From Larimichthys crocea (Eukaryota; Chordata; Actinopteri; Sciaenidae): a stretch of 64,000 nt of DNA. A model generated the notes under the pieces. The model saw only the letters and a list, made by a program, of their open reading frames with translations, did not search any database and was not told the origin of the DNA. Position numbers and translations under genes: made by a program. Below, one piece after another: positions 12,801 through 27,800 of this stretch (position 1 is its first letter; each line of letters opens with the position of its first letter). Location: the NCBI RefSeq assembly GCF_000972845.2, contig NC_040026.1, positions 884,476 to 948,475 of the forward strand. The letters are read 5' to 3'.

Positions 12801-15800
12801 CTTTGTCCTCCTCTGGGACACTGCTGTCTGAGCCTTTCCTCCTGGAAGAGCGAGAGTTGCGCTGCTCTCTCTGCTCCCGCCCGCTGCTGCCGGGCGAGTT
12901 GTGCAATTGGCTGGCTGGCTGCTGGCTTTGCTGTGATTGGCTCTGCTGCTGGGAGGCCAGCGTCCCCTGGGATCCCTTTGGGTTGGGGCCTGAGGAGGTC
13001 ATGATGGGGCGGGGGCTGTTGGCCTGGGCTCGTGTGTAATGACTCTGTAAGAATAAACAAAGTCATACGTTAGCTCATGCAGAGAAACACACAGAGCTTT
13101 AATAAGACTGCATAAACTTGGTTATCATTATATTAAATACACCTTTAAGGGTTAATTAATCACTCCAACATGACAGCCCTGCAATGAAACCTCTCTTTGT
13201 GAATGTTACATGTAAACTGGTGCTCTACTGGATTTAAACCACACTATATTTGGTCCATCTAGCTAAAACTGATGTAGTAAGAAGTTTTAATTGAAACTGG
13301 TTTGGAAAAATTCAACTACTCCATGTAGTTGAATTTTTGCACAGGATGTAGCTTGTGATGCTGCTGACTTCACGTTATCAATCACTATTATTATTGAGGT
13401 CCTGCAGTCCCATCTATTGTTGAGTGTTATACTGAATGGCAGAACAATGGGTATCATCAGTCAGTAAAGAGGCTCAGGTTTCACCTACCAACCACCTGCC
13501 TCAGCTCTAAAGAACCAGCTGCTGTGGACAGTATATTACACTATCCTCACATAACCTCTGCCAACTCCACTGGATCTACTAACATGGCACACAATCATAC
13601 TCCTGACATCTTGAAATAAATAAATGATATGTTAAATCAGAAATATAAAATTTGGGTTTTTTCATTTCCAATCCAATGCACAGTTGCACAGAGACTGTCC
13701 AAAAGCAGGGATGCACCGTGTGACTGAGAGAGCAACAAAACACTTGTTATTATAAGATTTAATCAAGTCTAAAAGAGTTCCTATGACACATTAAACTGTA
13801 TGTGCAACCCTGTACACTTTTTTAGACCTTTATGGGGTTTGCACCACAGATCTCTATTGGACATGACTCCCATTTGTCTTGGTTTTGTATTGCATGAGGA
13901 CAGTTTTCTACATTTTCCAGTGGATGTGAGGTTTTAAAGTGAAGCAAGATGGATTCCTGAAGCTTAAATAAATAGTAATTAATGTGAAAACAAAGAAATT
14001 GATTAAAGGTTTTATATCAATTCTTTGCAACACAGTTGTCATGAAAACCATGAAATGATTTGGAAAGGAATAACTAAGGTCCAATCTGTATTTTCAAGAA
14101 ACAGCAACATTCATGCTAATATGTGTTTGTCAGATGTGTAGGTAGGAGCTGAGTGAGGTGAGGCCTAGAAGTGTAAGAAGCTCAGAAGGATCAGAAGGAA
14201 TTTACAACATGACTTCTGTCACGAGTACAGGTATGGTTTCCATGTTCCTCTGGTACTGCATTCCATGGAACTGAGACAGGTCCAGTTTAAAGTAGGTGTG
14301 GAGCTTGTTAGTCCCCTGCTGACAGTGCGCCACATGCCATTCTGTTTAATGACTGCCCCACGTTTCTGACCCTGTCTGGGACTTGCCGGTCATTTTCAAA
14401 CACAAAACCTTAGTAAGCCACCTCGTAGGGTGAACTGTTAAATGAGACAAACTGTGACCTTGGCTAATATCCAGACGGAAATTACTGTGAGGAAGCCCAG
14501 AGAGTGTGATACAGTGAGTTTAGTCATTTATAAGGCAGAGCAACACTCTCTCTTGGTAATCCAACCTTTCACTCTGAGCCTGATCCTAAACTAGGCTGTT
14601 GAAGCAAATGGATAACAAGGCAATAAGGTGTTTGCTCACACAAATAAACTGCAGCTTCAACCACAGCAGAGAGGTTACCGTTTCTTAGAATTACAAGTTG
14701 GAGTTAAAGAGTAACCCCACATTGCGCAAAAGCACTGCTGCAATGACCTGTATGAGCTGATTCACTTCTGTCAGCAGCCATCATTACAGCGGGCAGAGGT
14801 CTGCTGTGGTCTGAGTACTGGTGATCACACCACACTGTGATGTAGCATGTGTGGATTGTGAAAGGCTGTACAGTGCAGTGTCAGAGGCAGCAACCACTAG
14901 ATGGCAGTGCAGGCAGGATTTTTGGAGTGGGTGAAGTTACTCTTTAAGAATATTTCACTTTGACATTTCATCTCCAGACTGTTGCAGACTTTTATGACTA
15001 CTGTCTGTCCATGTACTTGCAGTTATGTTTAGTGCAAGATTTATATTTCTTTTCACAAATTCTCTGAATGTGTTCATAAATGTTTTTTGTTGACTGGTGT
15101 AGAAATATTGCTTTGATCCTTTCAATGTGGACTTTTCTCCACTAATGGCTGCAGAAATTTGAGCATATAAATGTTGAAAGAAACGGTTCATGTCAAAGTG
15201 AGCATTGTTTTTATGAGAGGGAAAAAGTTGATGGTTATAAATGAGCTGAAGACATGATGAGTGCTTGAAGAAAGTCTTTTTTATGCACGTCATTCATTCA
15301 TTAAATGACTGTACCAGCAAAGAAATTCTGCATATGTCATCAGATTACAGGCAGACAGTTGTTTTGTTTAACAGAATGCTCCTCTGATCTAAAGATACCA
15401 CTGTAACAAAACAGGAAATAAATATTGACTATATTCCAGGAGCACTTGCTCTCTGAATCTTGCTTTAATTACTTCATTAATCATTCCTGTGTGGAGATTT
15501 TCCTGCCAATGACTGAATCTGTAGGACGGAACACCTCAGACTGATAACTTCCTCCAAAGCTCATGTATAGTTCAGGTTATTTTTCCAGTCTGTGCATTTA
15601 AAAATACACTCTCCAATTGTAAAAAAAATTTTTTTAAATCTTTCAACCAAGCACAGGTCATGTCTGTCAGCTGGGACTCTACACTAGTTGTGTATTGTGG
15701 AAGTGTGGATCTGGAGGGTTTGAGGGTTGCAGTGGGGAGGGGGGATTGGGGGTACCTGAGTGTTGCCAGTGGTCCCGCCGGGTCTCCCTCCCGCCATCTT

Positions 15801-17841
15801 TAATGTGTCAACAACAAGAAAAAAAAAATAACAGAGAAAAATAACAAAATGAAATGAATATAAAGAAAACGTGGGACAAGGAGAGATTTTGTTAATGACT
15901 GCGGGACCAGAAGTGACTGGCTGTTTAACGGATTGGTTCACCAATTAGTTCCTTCCATATGTGCCTTGTACAACACAAATTAGTGTTTGCCATGGCTGTC
16001 ACATGAGAGGAGCGGACTGGTCACCAGTGCGACAGTGTACTATATGTCTGTGTATTGAGTTTTTATGTAGAGCTAAACACAAACACAACAACATATTTTG
16101 CTTTGAAGGTATGTCCATTAAAAACTGAGAGGAGGCAGAAAAATGAGACAGCAGACATGGGTCACACAGCTCGGAAGCAGATTTCAAAGACAGAGCTATC
16201 TGCCTGATTCAGGAGACAAAAACATCCACCATACGGTTCTCCTGCTCGGCTTTGCATTAAAGAGATTTGGAGCTGTGTTGACCGATGTCTCTGAAACACA
16301 GACACACAGACGCAATGCAGACGATGCTGAGGTCACATGAATTGCTGGCAAATTAAAAGGAGCAGTAGTCTAATATGTACAACAACACAAACAACAATAA
16401 TGAGCACCTATTGGCTGCATTCAGAGAGAGCCCACTTTAATTGGTCTATAAATTGTCATTATATGTCAAGCCCTTTAATGAATAGAGAAAATAGTATCTG
16501 CAGGTTCTAATCTATTAGATTAGAACACAACATGTGAAGAATATGAAACATGGAATGCTGATGCCGTTTTCTTTTTTGGGACATTACTTAGGAAATAACT
16601 CTTTGATTTTTGATAGAGGAAGGTATCAGAAGTGCTCATAAACCTTCATTTACTGGTTTGTACCTGATGCTGTCTCATCTCATGTGGCTGAAATGACACT
16701 TTGCAATGTCCACTATTGTTTTCTGCTTCCATTTTGTTCACATTTTTCAGTCTTGCTGTGGACAGACTGGTTATTATCACAGAGGTGTGACGGTGCTTTG
16801 GTGACAGTGACATCACCTGCATGAACTGATGATGGCGTATGAATTCTGTTTGTACTTCAGGGCAGCGTTTTCAATCTTAATCTTACTTCTACCCAGAAAC
16901 AATATTTCATCCTTTGAGCTCCTCCTGACTAAGTGTGAAGCTACAGTACATCATGTCCTGTCATTTTGAATATATAACACAGACAGTAAAGTACGTCAGT
17001 ACATTTTGAAACGTGTTCATCCTCTTCACCACCACAGTCAGCGGTCATAAAAGTTGTGTGTTGTTGTGTGTTTTTTTCTGTATGATTGTACTCACGTGGG
17101 CAGAGTTATTGTTCTGACTGGATCGTGACCTTCGTCTGGAAGTGATGCCAATGTTTTCTCCTTTCAACAGGGAGTGGACCACGTCATCCAGAAAGGTCAT
17201 CTGGATCATAGATGGATCTACGTTCTGAGGCTCTAGCACCTGAACACACGTGAACATGATCATTTAGACCTAATGACCTCCTGGTTTCAGTAATGTGTCT
17301 GTTCAAACAAACGACGACTGGGTGATATGAAGAGTTTGGAAAGTTTTTGTTGAAAAACTAATAACCAACTAATAAAACATAAAATTTTGTCAACAAAGTT
17401 AAACTTAACAATCAAAAAATGTGCCAAAAATGCTAAATGCTCTACAGTATATGGCAGTTTTAGTTTGTCCATTCTGGGCTACCATAGAAACATGGTGCTT
17501 CAACATAGAAAAATCTGTGGAAGAGGATTATCTGTTATGTCTATACATATGAAAGGCATTTTAAGGTAACAAAAACATCCAATCTTATTTCCAGGAGATT
17601 ATACACCAATGAACAGAGTTATGAATATTATTGTCCATTTCTGCCATGCTCTGTAAATGGAGCCCCTTAAATCTGACACTTGGGCCTAAGTGTTAAAATA
17701 AACAGTGTTGAGATTTCTTTCAGTCTGAATATAAACCCAGAACAAGTACCAAGTAGACTATTTGTATCTGACTTATCATTCTTCTTTATTATTATACTAC
17801 TATTTTCTAGGCACATATAAACTGTACACATATAAGAACAT

Positions 17842-17872
<31 letters not shown>

Positions 17873-18476
17873 ACCTGGTCATTCATAACGACCATGTTTC
17901 GACTGAAAAGGTCGTGGTGTGTAATGATGCCAGTGAACCACTGGGTGGCCGAGTCTTGTCTGTACACACGCACACGGTAGCCATTTAAGGAATATGGACC
18001 TGGAAGGCACAGGAAGCAGAAAGTAGAGCACCTCACAGCAGGTTCCTCATATTGTAAGACACACTAGTTATAGTAATGACATGACATGAGCAGTCACCAG
18101 AGCATGATGACCACACTTCAGATTTTTTAACGATGATACAATATAAAGAGGGTGAGAAAAAGCTTACCTTGCATAAAAATTTCCTGCACCTTCTGGTCTT
18201 TGAGCCAGCCCTTCACTTCTTCATGGAGCTGATGGTTGTCTCTAATCACTGGGTTCTGACTGTCCACCTCATCCTGAAACACACACATATAGGATCAGCT
18301 TGAAACCAGGATAAATAAGACAGATCCAATAGCCGTGCGGTCACACGGTCCTCTTCTTTCACATAACAAACAAAAGAAATGGGATGCAGCCCCACTCTGC
18401 TGAGTCTCAGCTGGCCATCACTGACAAACTGGAGTCTGTAGACTACCAAATTTAATAAGTTTGAAATATATTTGTG

Positions 18477-18513
<37 letters not shown>

Positions 18514-21500
18514 TCTCTCTCTCTCTCCCTCTCCCTCTCCCTCTCTCCCTCTCTCCCTCTCTCTCTCTCTCTCTCTCCAACAGCATAGGTTCACATGAGG
18601 TCATACAGGGTGAACTACTAGAAGAAAGAAGAGGAAATAAAAAAAAATTACAAATACAGAGCGCACACACACACACACACACTGCTGACAATGCTGACAG
18701 AAGACAGAGTGAGGAAGAGGAAACCAAACCACACTCACCATACTGGTAGCACACTCAGCTTTTCTGCTCTGTGTGTGTGTGATGTTATTTTTAGGGAGTT
18801 TTCACACCACATGTGAAACAAGAATGATCAGAAGTGTTTTTTTCATGCTATCACACTGAATAGAAGGCAAACAGCACTTAGCAGGTTATGAAAATAAATG
18901 CACACATTTGCATGGCAACATTTTTTCCCCTCAGCGGCTGAGGCCACAAGTCTGTCACTCTATGATGATGGTAAAAGAAAAGCAAAGTAAAAAAAAAAAA
19001 AAAAAAAAAGATGCGTCGACTACTAAATTAGTTGTCGATGATTTTGTTTGTCGACATAATCGTGACTAATCGACTAATCGTGGCAGCCCTAGTTTGAATA
19101 CTTCAGAAAAATGGGTCATTTTGGGTCATTCCTGCACTGTCAAAAATATTACCACAGCAAACAAAATATCCATCAGGCTCACAATGATATTAAATTAAAG
19201 AATAGGATCAAAAAGTGTCTGCAACATTCTGGAACCTAATGCAAGCAGATGACATGGGAAAGCAAACAGCAACAACTATGTACTTCCCATCCAACTGCAG
19301 TTATAGCTGGGTGGAATTTGCAGTGTCTTAAAATTTGAAGGCATATTTAAATTGCAGACCGCCTGCTGTCAACATGCCATCCCATGCACCTCATCATAGT
19401 CCCCCCTATGGTATGTACTGCCTAGCCTGGAAAAGATTCAAGAAGAAACTGAAAACAGCTTCGTCTCCTTGTGAATCTTTGCTTCTATGGCCTTTAAGAT
19501 CCCTGTTTTTCCTCAAAACACAACCCTCTGCAGTTAATATGGGACGGACATGAACTGTACTGTCAGGGCGGGCAGAACGTCTTCTTGGGATGCAGAGCTG
19601 CAGGAGTCAAACACAGACTAGGAGGCCGGGAGCAGACGGGATGAGGTCATGGCTTTCATTTCACCTTCTCTCCCTCTCTCCCTCTCTCGCTCTCTCTCTC
19701 ATCCTGCTGCAGTGTTCTAGTTTCATAGCCTTGTTCAGCTCTAAATTATACCAGCATACACACTAAAAATAGCACACTGGAATGCAGTGCTACAGAGGTC
19801 AGCATAAACCTCCCAGAGATTCTTACAATTTTTGTGTTCTGATGAGTTCTTTTACCACAGCTAAGACTCTCCATGGATCCAGTCCATTCTACATGCATAA
19901 ACAACACAAGATTAGAAGTGTAAACAGTATCTTGATGGTTTCATCTTTGTTTGGATTCTAAAAAGGAGAACATGTACATCATTAGAGTTTGCAAAGACCA
20001 AATGCTGCGTTTAACCAGCAGCCATACTGTGGTGGCCAACACGCTGCCACAAACAGAACTTACATCATTTACTGTACTTGTAAAATGTGTCTCATCTTTG
20101 ATTGAACATTTGCTGTGGTTGGTTCACAAATTGTGCATTTTTTTAAGAAGTCTGGGTAAAATGTGAAGTGTGTTTGCAGGTAAAAGAGTCCAATCATTTG
20201 CAGCACAGCGAACCAAACAGCATTATATGAAACTATTCAGGAGAAAACACTGGCATGTAAATATATGCTGATCATCATCATTTCTCTAACACTTCTTTCA
20301 CTGATGGAGGCAGATTATTTTAGGTGAGAGGAGCATGACATCCTTCATCTGAAGGAACACTGTCAGCACTGACAGCAATATGAGTGGAAGCTCTGCAGCC
20401 TCACTCTGCTGCTGTCTCTATGTTTAGGTTTACACGGACAGAAAATAGCACACATGTATGTGCTCTGGAGTCTATTTCTACTAGCACCAAGCTATCTATT
20501 CTGAATTACTGTTGGCATGTTTAGATGTAATACACACAGGGACTGTGTTACCATGGCAACATGGTCACCATGACCACCGATTGGTCCTTTTTCATCTGTA
20601 TGGAGAGAAATAGCATATGAGGACAGAATCAAGTGTCCAGTGGCAACAGGTACGTGAAATGACGTGCATGGAGCTTTGTGCTGCGTGCTTCAAAGATATC
20701 ACAGCCATGACCACAGGCAACCAAGTTGTGAAACCAGGCTCTGATCAGCTCTGAACACACAAGCTGATCGACATTTCTCAGAAGCAGAGTGTAAAGAGAG
20801 CCCTTTAATAATAAATGGGATTTATTGTGTGCTTTACAAACCCGATACAGATACTGTATCTGTACTATCTGCATGGTCTACTAATTAAAATACATTATGG
20901 ATTACAACTGTAATGATGGTCTTCAGCCTTTTCCTCAGACTATCCTATGACTCAAGGCTATTTATTCAAACCCTGCTGTGAGTACAATAAAGGGCTGAGG
21001 CAGACACACCACAGCGTGACACAAGGACATCTTGTGCAACAGATAATTAGTAACATAACCACAAATATGACACACATTCACATACATGGAGACAAAGACA
21101 GATGGCTTGTTAAAGACTTCAGACACGCTTCCTTTCAGGGACAATGCTCGTTGCTGTGGAGACGGCTCAGGCTGAAGGGAACAAAGTGTGGGAGCGTATT
21201 TGATGTTCTTATTCTTTCAGCACCAATGCTCATAGTAATGTGATGAAAGTGTGCACGTTTGGTGTACGTGAGAAAATTCCATGGAGGTATGAGGAGTACA
21301 GTGCAGTCCATGATGAGTTTGGATTGGCTGACCAGTGCTCTATATATATATGTGATACACTGTAACTGTGACCTGGTGTGCAGATCAGACAGTGTGGATG
21401 TAACACTATGTCCACAGTTCATTTTAGAAAATACATGAGGTGGTCTAGATGTCTGCTAACCAGTCTGCTCCACACACAAATAATGACGATGATGATGATG

Positions 21501-24499
21501 ATAATAATAATAATAATAATAATAAAAAACATAAACAGTGATATGCTTTAATATCCCATCATGCAAACAAGAATACAACTAATACTTGGATTAATGATAA
21601 TAATTAAAATGTAGTTGAATCTAGACTGTACAGATATCTGCTGAAAACAACCAGCCAGGACTTTCATCTGTCTTCTGGATAATTTATGAAATGAATGTTG
21701 ACAGTCACCCACTAACAGGTGTCACTTCAACTGGTTAAATCAGTTGGCACCTGCTAAAATGAGAGATCTATTGTTGGAAGATAGAGAGCTAGAAATCACA
21801 TGTAAAGCAATCCCTCTATATCTGGCATCAGTGTGACCTGACACCACAGGTGTCTGTGTTTGGGTGTGTGTGTGTGAGAGCATGAGATGTTGTCAAAGTA
21901 ACGTGACACTGGGATGAATATAGAAGTAAGTGACAGCGGAGCTTTGTATTTGGAGCACTGCAGGGCATAAAGGTCCACTGAGGAAGGACTGTCAGCTGAA
22001 CAGCATTAAAGAAGAGAGAGAGAGAGAGTGTGTGTGTATTTGTGTGTGTGGCAGCTGCTGTTTCCCTCCTCACACAGTCAAACTGCACTCCTCCTCCTCC
22101 TCTTGTTAAAAGCTGAAATGTTACAACCTTACAGTAAACAAAGGTGACCAATAACAAAGTCAAGTTTTTGTGACTGAAAGAAAAATGATGAACATTGTAA
22201 TATTTGGGTTAAAGAAGGGAACAGTGTGTAGGATTTCATGCTATCCAGCAGACTGCTGACTGGCCATTCCAAGCACTAAGGAGAAACTATCGTGGCTGCA
22301 AAATGTGTGAAAAACATCAAAGGCCCCATCTAAAACCAGTACTTCATTTTGTCTGTTCTGGGCTACTGTAGAATAGTAGTCTTTATGAATATCATATTCT
22401 GTGAACAGAGCCTCCTCAATGTGACACACTGGGCATTTAAGTCAAAGAAAACTCAGTGAAACAGTTTGGAGAGTAGAAAAAGAGAGAGCGTACGGAATGC
22501 AAATCACTCTCTTAAAATAGTTTTGATGACTCATCCTGCACCCCTCCCATTCTATCAGAGCTTGTGGGATGTAGTAGCTCAAGGACTGTTTGGATATCGG
22601 ATGGCAAAGTGTTGTTTACATTGCTGAAGAACAGAGGTGAGATTGAATGGATTCGCTTCTCCCTTGTTCTCCACCTCCTGATCTAACAGGTGAGGGAGGT
22701 GTGGGCGGAGGCCAGTGTTACTATGACTTTAGAGCAGGTGGTCCCCGGCTCCAGATCACTGCGGTTCTCCTCAGACTCTGTGCTTGCCAAGCCAAATCCC
22801 TCTGGAGAAGATAAGCTATCCAAACATTCCATTTCACATTTCAGGCTAAATGCACAGCTATCATATCAAGAGTACTGTTCAAAGGAGTCAATAATCAGCA
22901 GATAAAGAGATCAATCTGAATCATTTCAACATCATTAGGACCGACGGTGTGTGTGTGTGAGAGAGAGGGAGAGAGGATGTCTTTGATGAAGGGTTACTTG
23001 TTGTGGTGCTATTCAACATGATTGGAACAATACGTCTGTTCATTTAGCCGAGATCTTCCCACTGCAGTAGTCCTGTGGGCAAGGAGAGTGCTCTGGACGG
23101 CTTGTAGCGGCTCCCAGCAGCAGGATCAGCCCCTTGGAGAGTGCCACACCGCTCAGTCTGACATTTGTGCTAGTATAAAGCATGAAATTAGTGGTTTGTG
23201 TGTCGTGTCTAGTTCAGGTTGTTAATTAACGGATATTTTTGTGAGTGGGTGGTCCAGATTGGCTTTTGTAATAGATCCTGTGGGCGGGGGTCTTAAAGAA
23301 CACACATCATTATACTATCACTAGGTTTCCTCTTAGTGGGGGAAAATGTCATGCTTTTTTTTTTTAAGTTTGATAACTCACCACTAACAGCTGTCTGTTT
23401 TTAGGAGGTTTTGTACAACAATGGAGCTCGATGACAGAGCTGAGACTATCAAAGTGTCACGTATAAACACACACTTCAGTCTCTTTAACCTGCTGGAGTC
23501 AGGCTGATTCTATGTGAGCCTGCAGGACTCTGGTGGTGCTCTAATGGACTGGATTATATTGAATAGTGTTTTATTATTCTATCATCTGAATCACATCAAA
23601 GACACAACATCAGTAACAAGGGCAGCGTGTGTTACTGAGTGACAGAATGTGTGGGAAATGATTTGTGTGGTCAATCAGTGCAGATGAGCGACTGCCTTTC
23701 ATGAGTTCTGTTGAAGCTCTGTGTCACTGTGGATGATCTCCATTAAATGACTCGAGTGGTGGGGTGGGGGTGGGGGAGTTGGAGCTGGCTCAGCCTGCAC
23801 ACTCCTTCAAACACACTCTGCCCTGCAGACACAGCTCATTCTTCAGCCAGAAACAAAACCACTACAACAACTTCAACTGCCCCCTGAGGGCTTTCTGAAG
23901 GTGGAGGATGTTTTCTATTAACCTTTATTCTAATGAAGCTGCAATCGGCAGTTGATGCGACAGCGTAATTAAATGTGTTCAGAGGTTATGGATTGCCTTT
24001 TAGAACATTGTGACTCGTCAGCCAGAGGCGTCCATGTAGGAACAACACAGTCATTTCATTTGAATGTTTTCACCACTAACACTGTTGGTCTGAAGAAGAA
24101 AAACAACTCCGTCTACACAGCACTGTGACAGATTGGAAACTGCTGCTGGTACCAGCACAATACTGTGGAAAACACACTGCTCTGGTACTGAGCTCTGTGT
24201 GTGTATGTGTAGATTGGTCAAACTCTTGAGTCAGCACTAAGTTTTATTCTCCACCTCCTGCCTCAACACACATCATAACTTTCTAGCAGCAGACACAGAC
24301 ACAGACACACACACACAGACACACACACACAGACTTGAGCAGCAGGCTGGCCCACTAAACAGTGACTTCATTGTACAGTTTATGCCAAACAGATTGTAGC
24401 CCCCTCCCTCTCCCTCCCTCCCACCCTCCTCTTCCTCCCTCCGGTCTTCCTGTCCAACTGGAAAAACAGAGAGGGGAGTGGCCATGGCTTCACTGCTCC

Positions 24500-24532
<33 letters not shown>

Positions 24533-24541
24533 TGTGTGAGA

Positions 24542-24574
<33 letters not shown>

Positions 24575-24677
24575 CAAAGAGAGAGTGGGACTGTTTTTAC
24601 TGCTCTGTGGGGTTCAAAGGTCTCCAGAAGAATAGGCGGCTCTGTGCGTGCATGGGTGATTTAAGAATGGAGGAATC

Positions 24678-24708
<31 letters not shown>

Positions 24709-25995
24709 GCATGTGTGTGTGTACTTCTCTGCAGTTAGTATTGCCAGACGAGAGTGAGGCTCCCACTTTCCTTCACTTCAGATGGCTGCCAGTTACTGCT
24801 GATGTGGGGTGCTGGGAAAGAGTAGGAGTGGGAGTGTATTCTGAGTGTGCGGTCTGGCAGCTAGTAGTGTGAGTGGAGCTCCACTATATATATATATAAT
24901 TTATATATATATATATATATAATATTATATATATCTATATATATTATATATATATATATATATGTAAAACATTTGACTACAACAGAGGAAGTGAGAAGCA
25001 TTCTCTTAGTTCTCTTAATCTGCCCCTGATGTTCTTTGGAGTACAAATACTTTGCAATGATTACACACAGGTACAGGATGTACACACATCATGTCACGGT
25101 CTCCTGGACATCAGCTGTAGATGAAGCCATGAGACCCAGGGCTGATGGTCATTATAGGCATGGCTTGACCACCATGCTGCCATGGTGTGGTGTGGTGTGG
25201 TGGACTCATGATTGAGATCTGAGATCACCACAAAAAAAGAAATCCTAACTAATACTAATAAATCCTAAAAACGCTAAGTTCAAGACAATTTTGAAACTTC
25301 ACAAAAATGGTATTTCATTTATATCCAGATAAATACTCATATCAGCTGATATGAGAAAAAAAGTGATCATGTTCTAAATAATTGGAGCCTTTTAGATGAC
25401 CAATGTGCTGTGGGCGTGTCTATACATGCTGAATTTAACCGCTGAAACAATCAGAAATAACTTTTTCTCTATTTCTTCACTATTTCTCTGATTAACAGCT
25501 GTATCCAGGCCGGCGCTCACTCACTGTAATTCTCTCTCTCTCTCTTAAAACTAACTTAAAAATAATATTGGTGCCATCATAGTTCGGCTTAAGTGAACTC
25601 ACCTGGGCAACTTCATGTAATACAACCAAGCTCAAGGAGTATTCCAACAGAACACAGTGTTACAGTGTCCATCACATCTGTTTAGAGAGTGTGGAACATT
25701 TGTGGTACCAGACCATGACCAAGTCAATGCACTGGCCACAGTGGACAGCCACAGAAAGTGCTGCACACATTCAAAGTATGAGTCACGGGAGGACACGGTA
25801 ACAGTGAACCTGATTTTGATTGGCTGCAGACAAAATAAAAAATAAAAATAGAGCGTCTCTCTTGGTATTTGAACAAACTGATGACTGATGGTGAGAGTGC
25901 AGAACACAGTCTTCCCATCTGGTTGACACTGAGTGGAACACAGTGTTCCAGCCAGCACAATACAACAAGCTGTGTTCAGCTGCAGAGCGCTGACA

Positions 25996-26040
<45 letters not shown>

Positions 26041-27361
26041 CATAATAACTAAACTATACATCACTGTGAATTGCTGCCAATTTTGAAGCTACAGTGTGTG
26101 GGTGTGTGTGTATCAGTCAGTATTAATGTGTGTGGATGCATGTATGAGTCAGTGATGAGCAGTCATGTGTAAAACCACTCCAGACCAGGCCAGACTGCGG
26201 CTGCACGTGTTGGCTTTATATTCACATTAAACCCTGGCAGGGTCCGATCCATATGGAACGCAGTGCCCGACCCGGACTACTCTGCGGGGCCAACAGCGCT
26301 CCATGGCTGCAGTATCCAGCCTAGAATTAATTGTGAATGACTAATTCTTCATTAGCAAACGAGATCCAGTTACAATATGTACATCGGCCAAAAAGCACCA
26401 GATTCATAGCTGCAGAATCTTTTTATGCAAGATACATCAAGACAAGAGGTAGCTTTGTTTTTCTATTTCATACTGTTAGCTGCTCTGACAGCCAAACAGC
26501 TTAGCTCTGCTGCATTTCTGCATACAAATTCAAAGAATTCAGAAGCCTTACTGGAAGAAGATATTGAAGTATATGTGCATTTGAAACTTGTCATTTGAAA
26601 CTGAAATATAATAAACTGTAAAATGCCATTGTTATACTTAAAACCAGTTAAGAAATATCAGTCTGTGATACATTAAGAGGTGTTGGTAGGTGGATTTTGT
26701 TACTTTAGGGTGGAGCTTGTCTTGTGCCCCCCCCCCCCCCCGTTTCCAGTTTTTGTGCTAAGCTGCTGGCAGCTTCATACTCTCAGCATACTTCCCCAAA
26801 TGTCATTCTATTCCTTTAGTTACTTAATGTAACAAAAGTGAGCAGCGATCAAGCACAGCAAGCTTACAGTGTGAGTGTGATTATTACCTGATATGGTTGG
26901 TAGGCTGAATGGTCAGATAGGAAGTCCAGCTGTCGGTCTAATAAGAATTCCACTGCTGTAACTGGTGACAACAGGCTCTTCCCCACCACTGGCTTAAACG
27001 CCTGCAAAGAGAAAACACAAAACAACATGGTCAGCAACAATTACACAACAACATAATGATATCAGCACAACAGCTCGTTTCTGATCCAAACCTCACATCA
27101 CAATCAATTCAGGAGTTTGTAGATATGTAACAGAGCTGCAGTGCTCTATAACAAGCAAACGCCAGAGAAAAGAGAGGAATGAAGAGAGATAAATGACAGT
27201 AGAAATGAGATTAGAGGGAGGAAACGCTCAGGCAGACAAGGAGAGGAGGAGAGAGGGATGGAGCAGAGGAGAGAAGGAGAGCTCCAGAGTGATGAATAAA
27301 TTAATGAGTAGAGGAAGTCTGACAGTTCAAAGGCAGTACACTCCACTTTGATGTTGCCTTA

Positions 27362-27398
<37 letters not shown>

Positions 27399-27755
27399 CA
27401 GTGATGCCTGTGTCAGTCAGCCTGCAGCCTGAGCTCAGCTGTTGGTGCACTGTCTTCCTGTCTCCTCCTCATATCTGTGTACTGATACAGTCGCTACAAT
27501 TCAAACTTGTCTTAAGGTTTCTTCACCACCACACCACACCGCTTCTTACTTCTTGTTTTACCGCCTGATATGAACAGACAGAAGCAGACAGCCACAGCAG
27601 TGGGCAAGTGCATGTTTGTGTGTAACGTGTGCGTGTGTGTGTGTGTGAGCAGACGTTGGTGCTGCTGTGATTTATGGTTACATAACAACAAGGTCAGTCT
27701 GATAGAGAGATGAGAGATTAGAGGTGAGAAACATGACCGCTGTGAACCCCCTCCC

Positions 27756-27800
<45 letters not shown>

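Larger units (their letters stand above)
13045..17095. other. jmjd1c: jmjd1c intron between exons 6 and 7, holding the cassette exon
   Basis: A 4.05-kb intron. It contains the candidate 42-nt exon (15756-15797), a perfect 14-bp-stem inverted repeat (13306-13338) and a 10-bp-stem inverted repeat around 16504-16526. The rest is unique-looking AT-rich sequence. Confidence 0.7.
18274..26887. other. jmjd1c: jmjd1c intron between exons 3 and 4 (8.6 kb)
   Basis: No exon recognised. Contents: a long CT tract (18481-18578), one hAT end (19052-19091), an ATA triplet run (21500-21525), a dispersed repeat (22205-22440), TG/GA arrays (24502-24574, 24679-24722), an AT-rich palindromic block (24885-24963), a CA array (25996-26038) and a poly(C) run (26727-26741). 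Segments 19100-21490 and 22500-24480 show nothing I recognise. Confidence 0.7.

Noticed and set aside
18481..18578. CRISPR-like tandem repeat
   Set aside because: Simple CT microsatellite in a vertebrate intron; no spacer structure.
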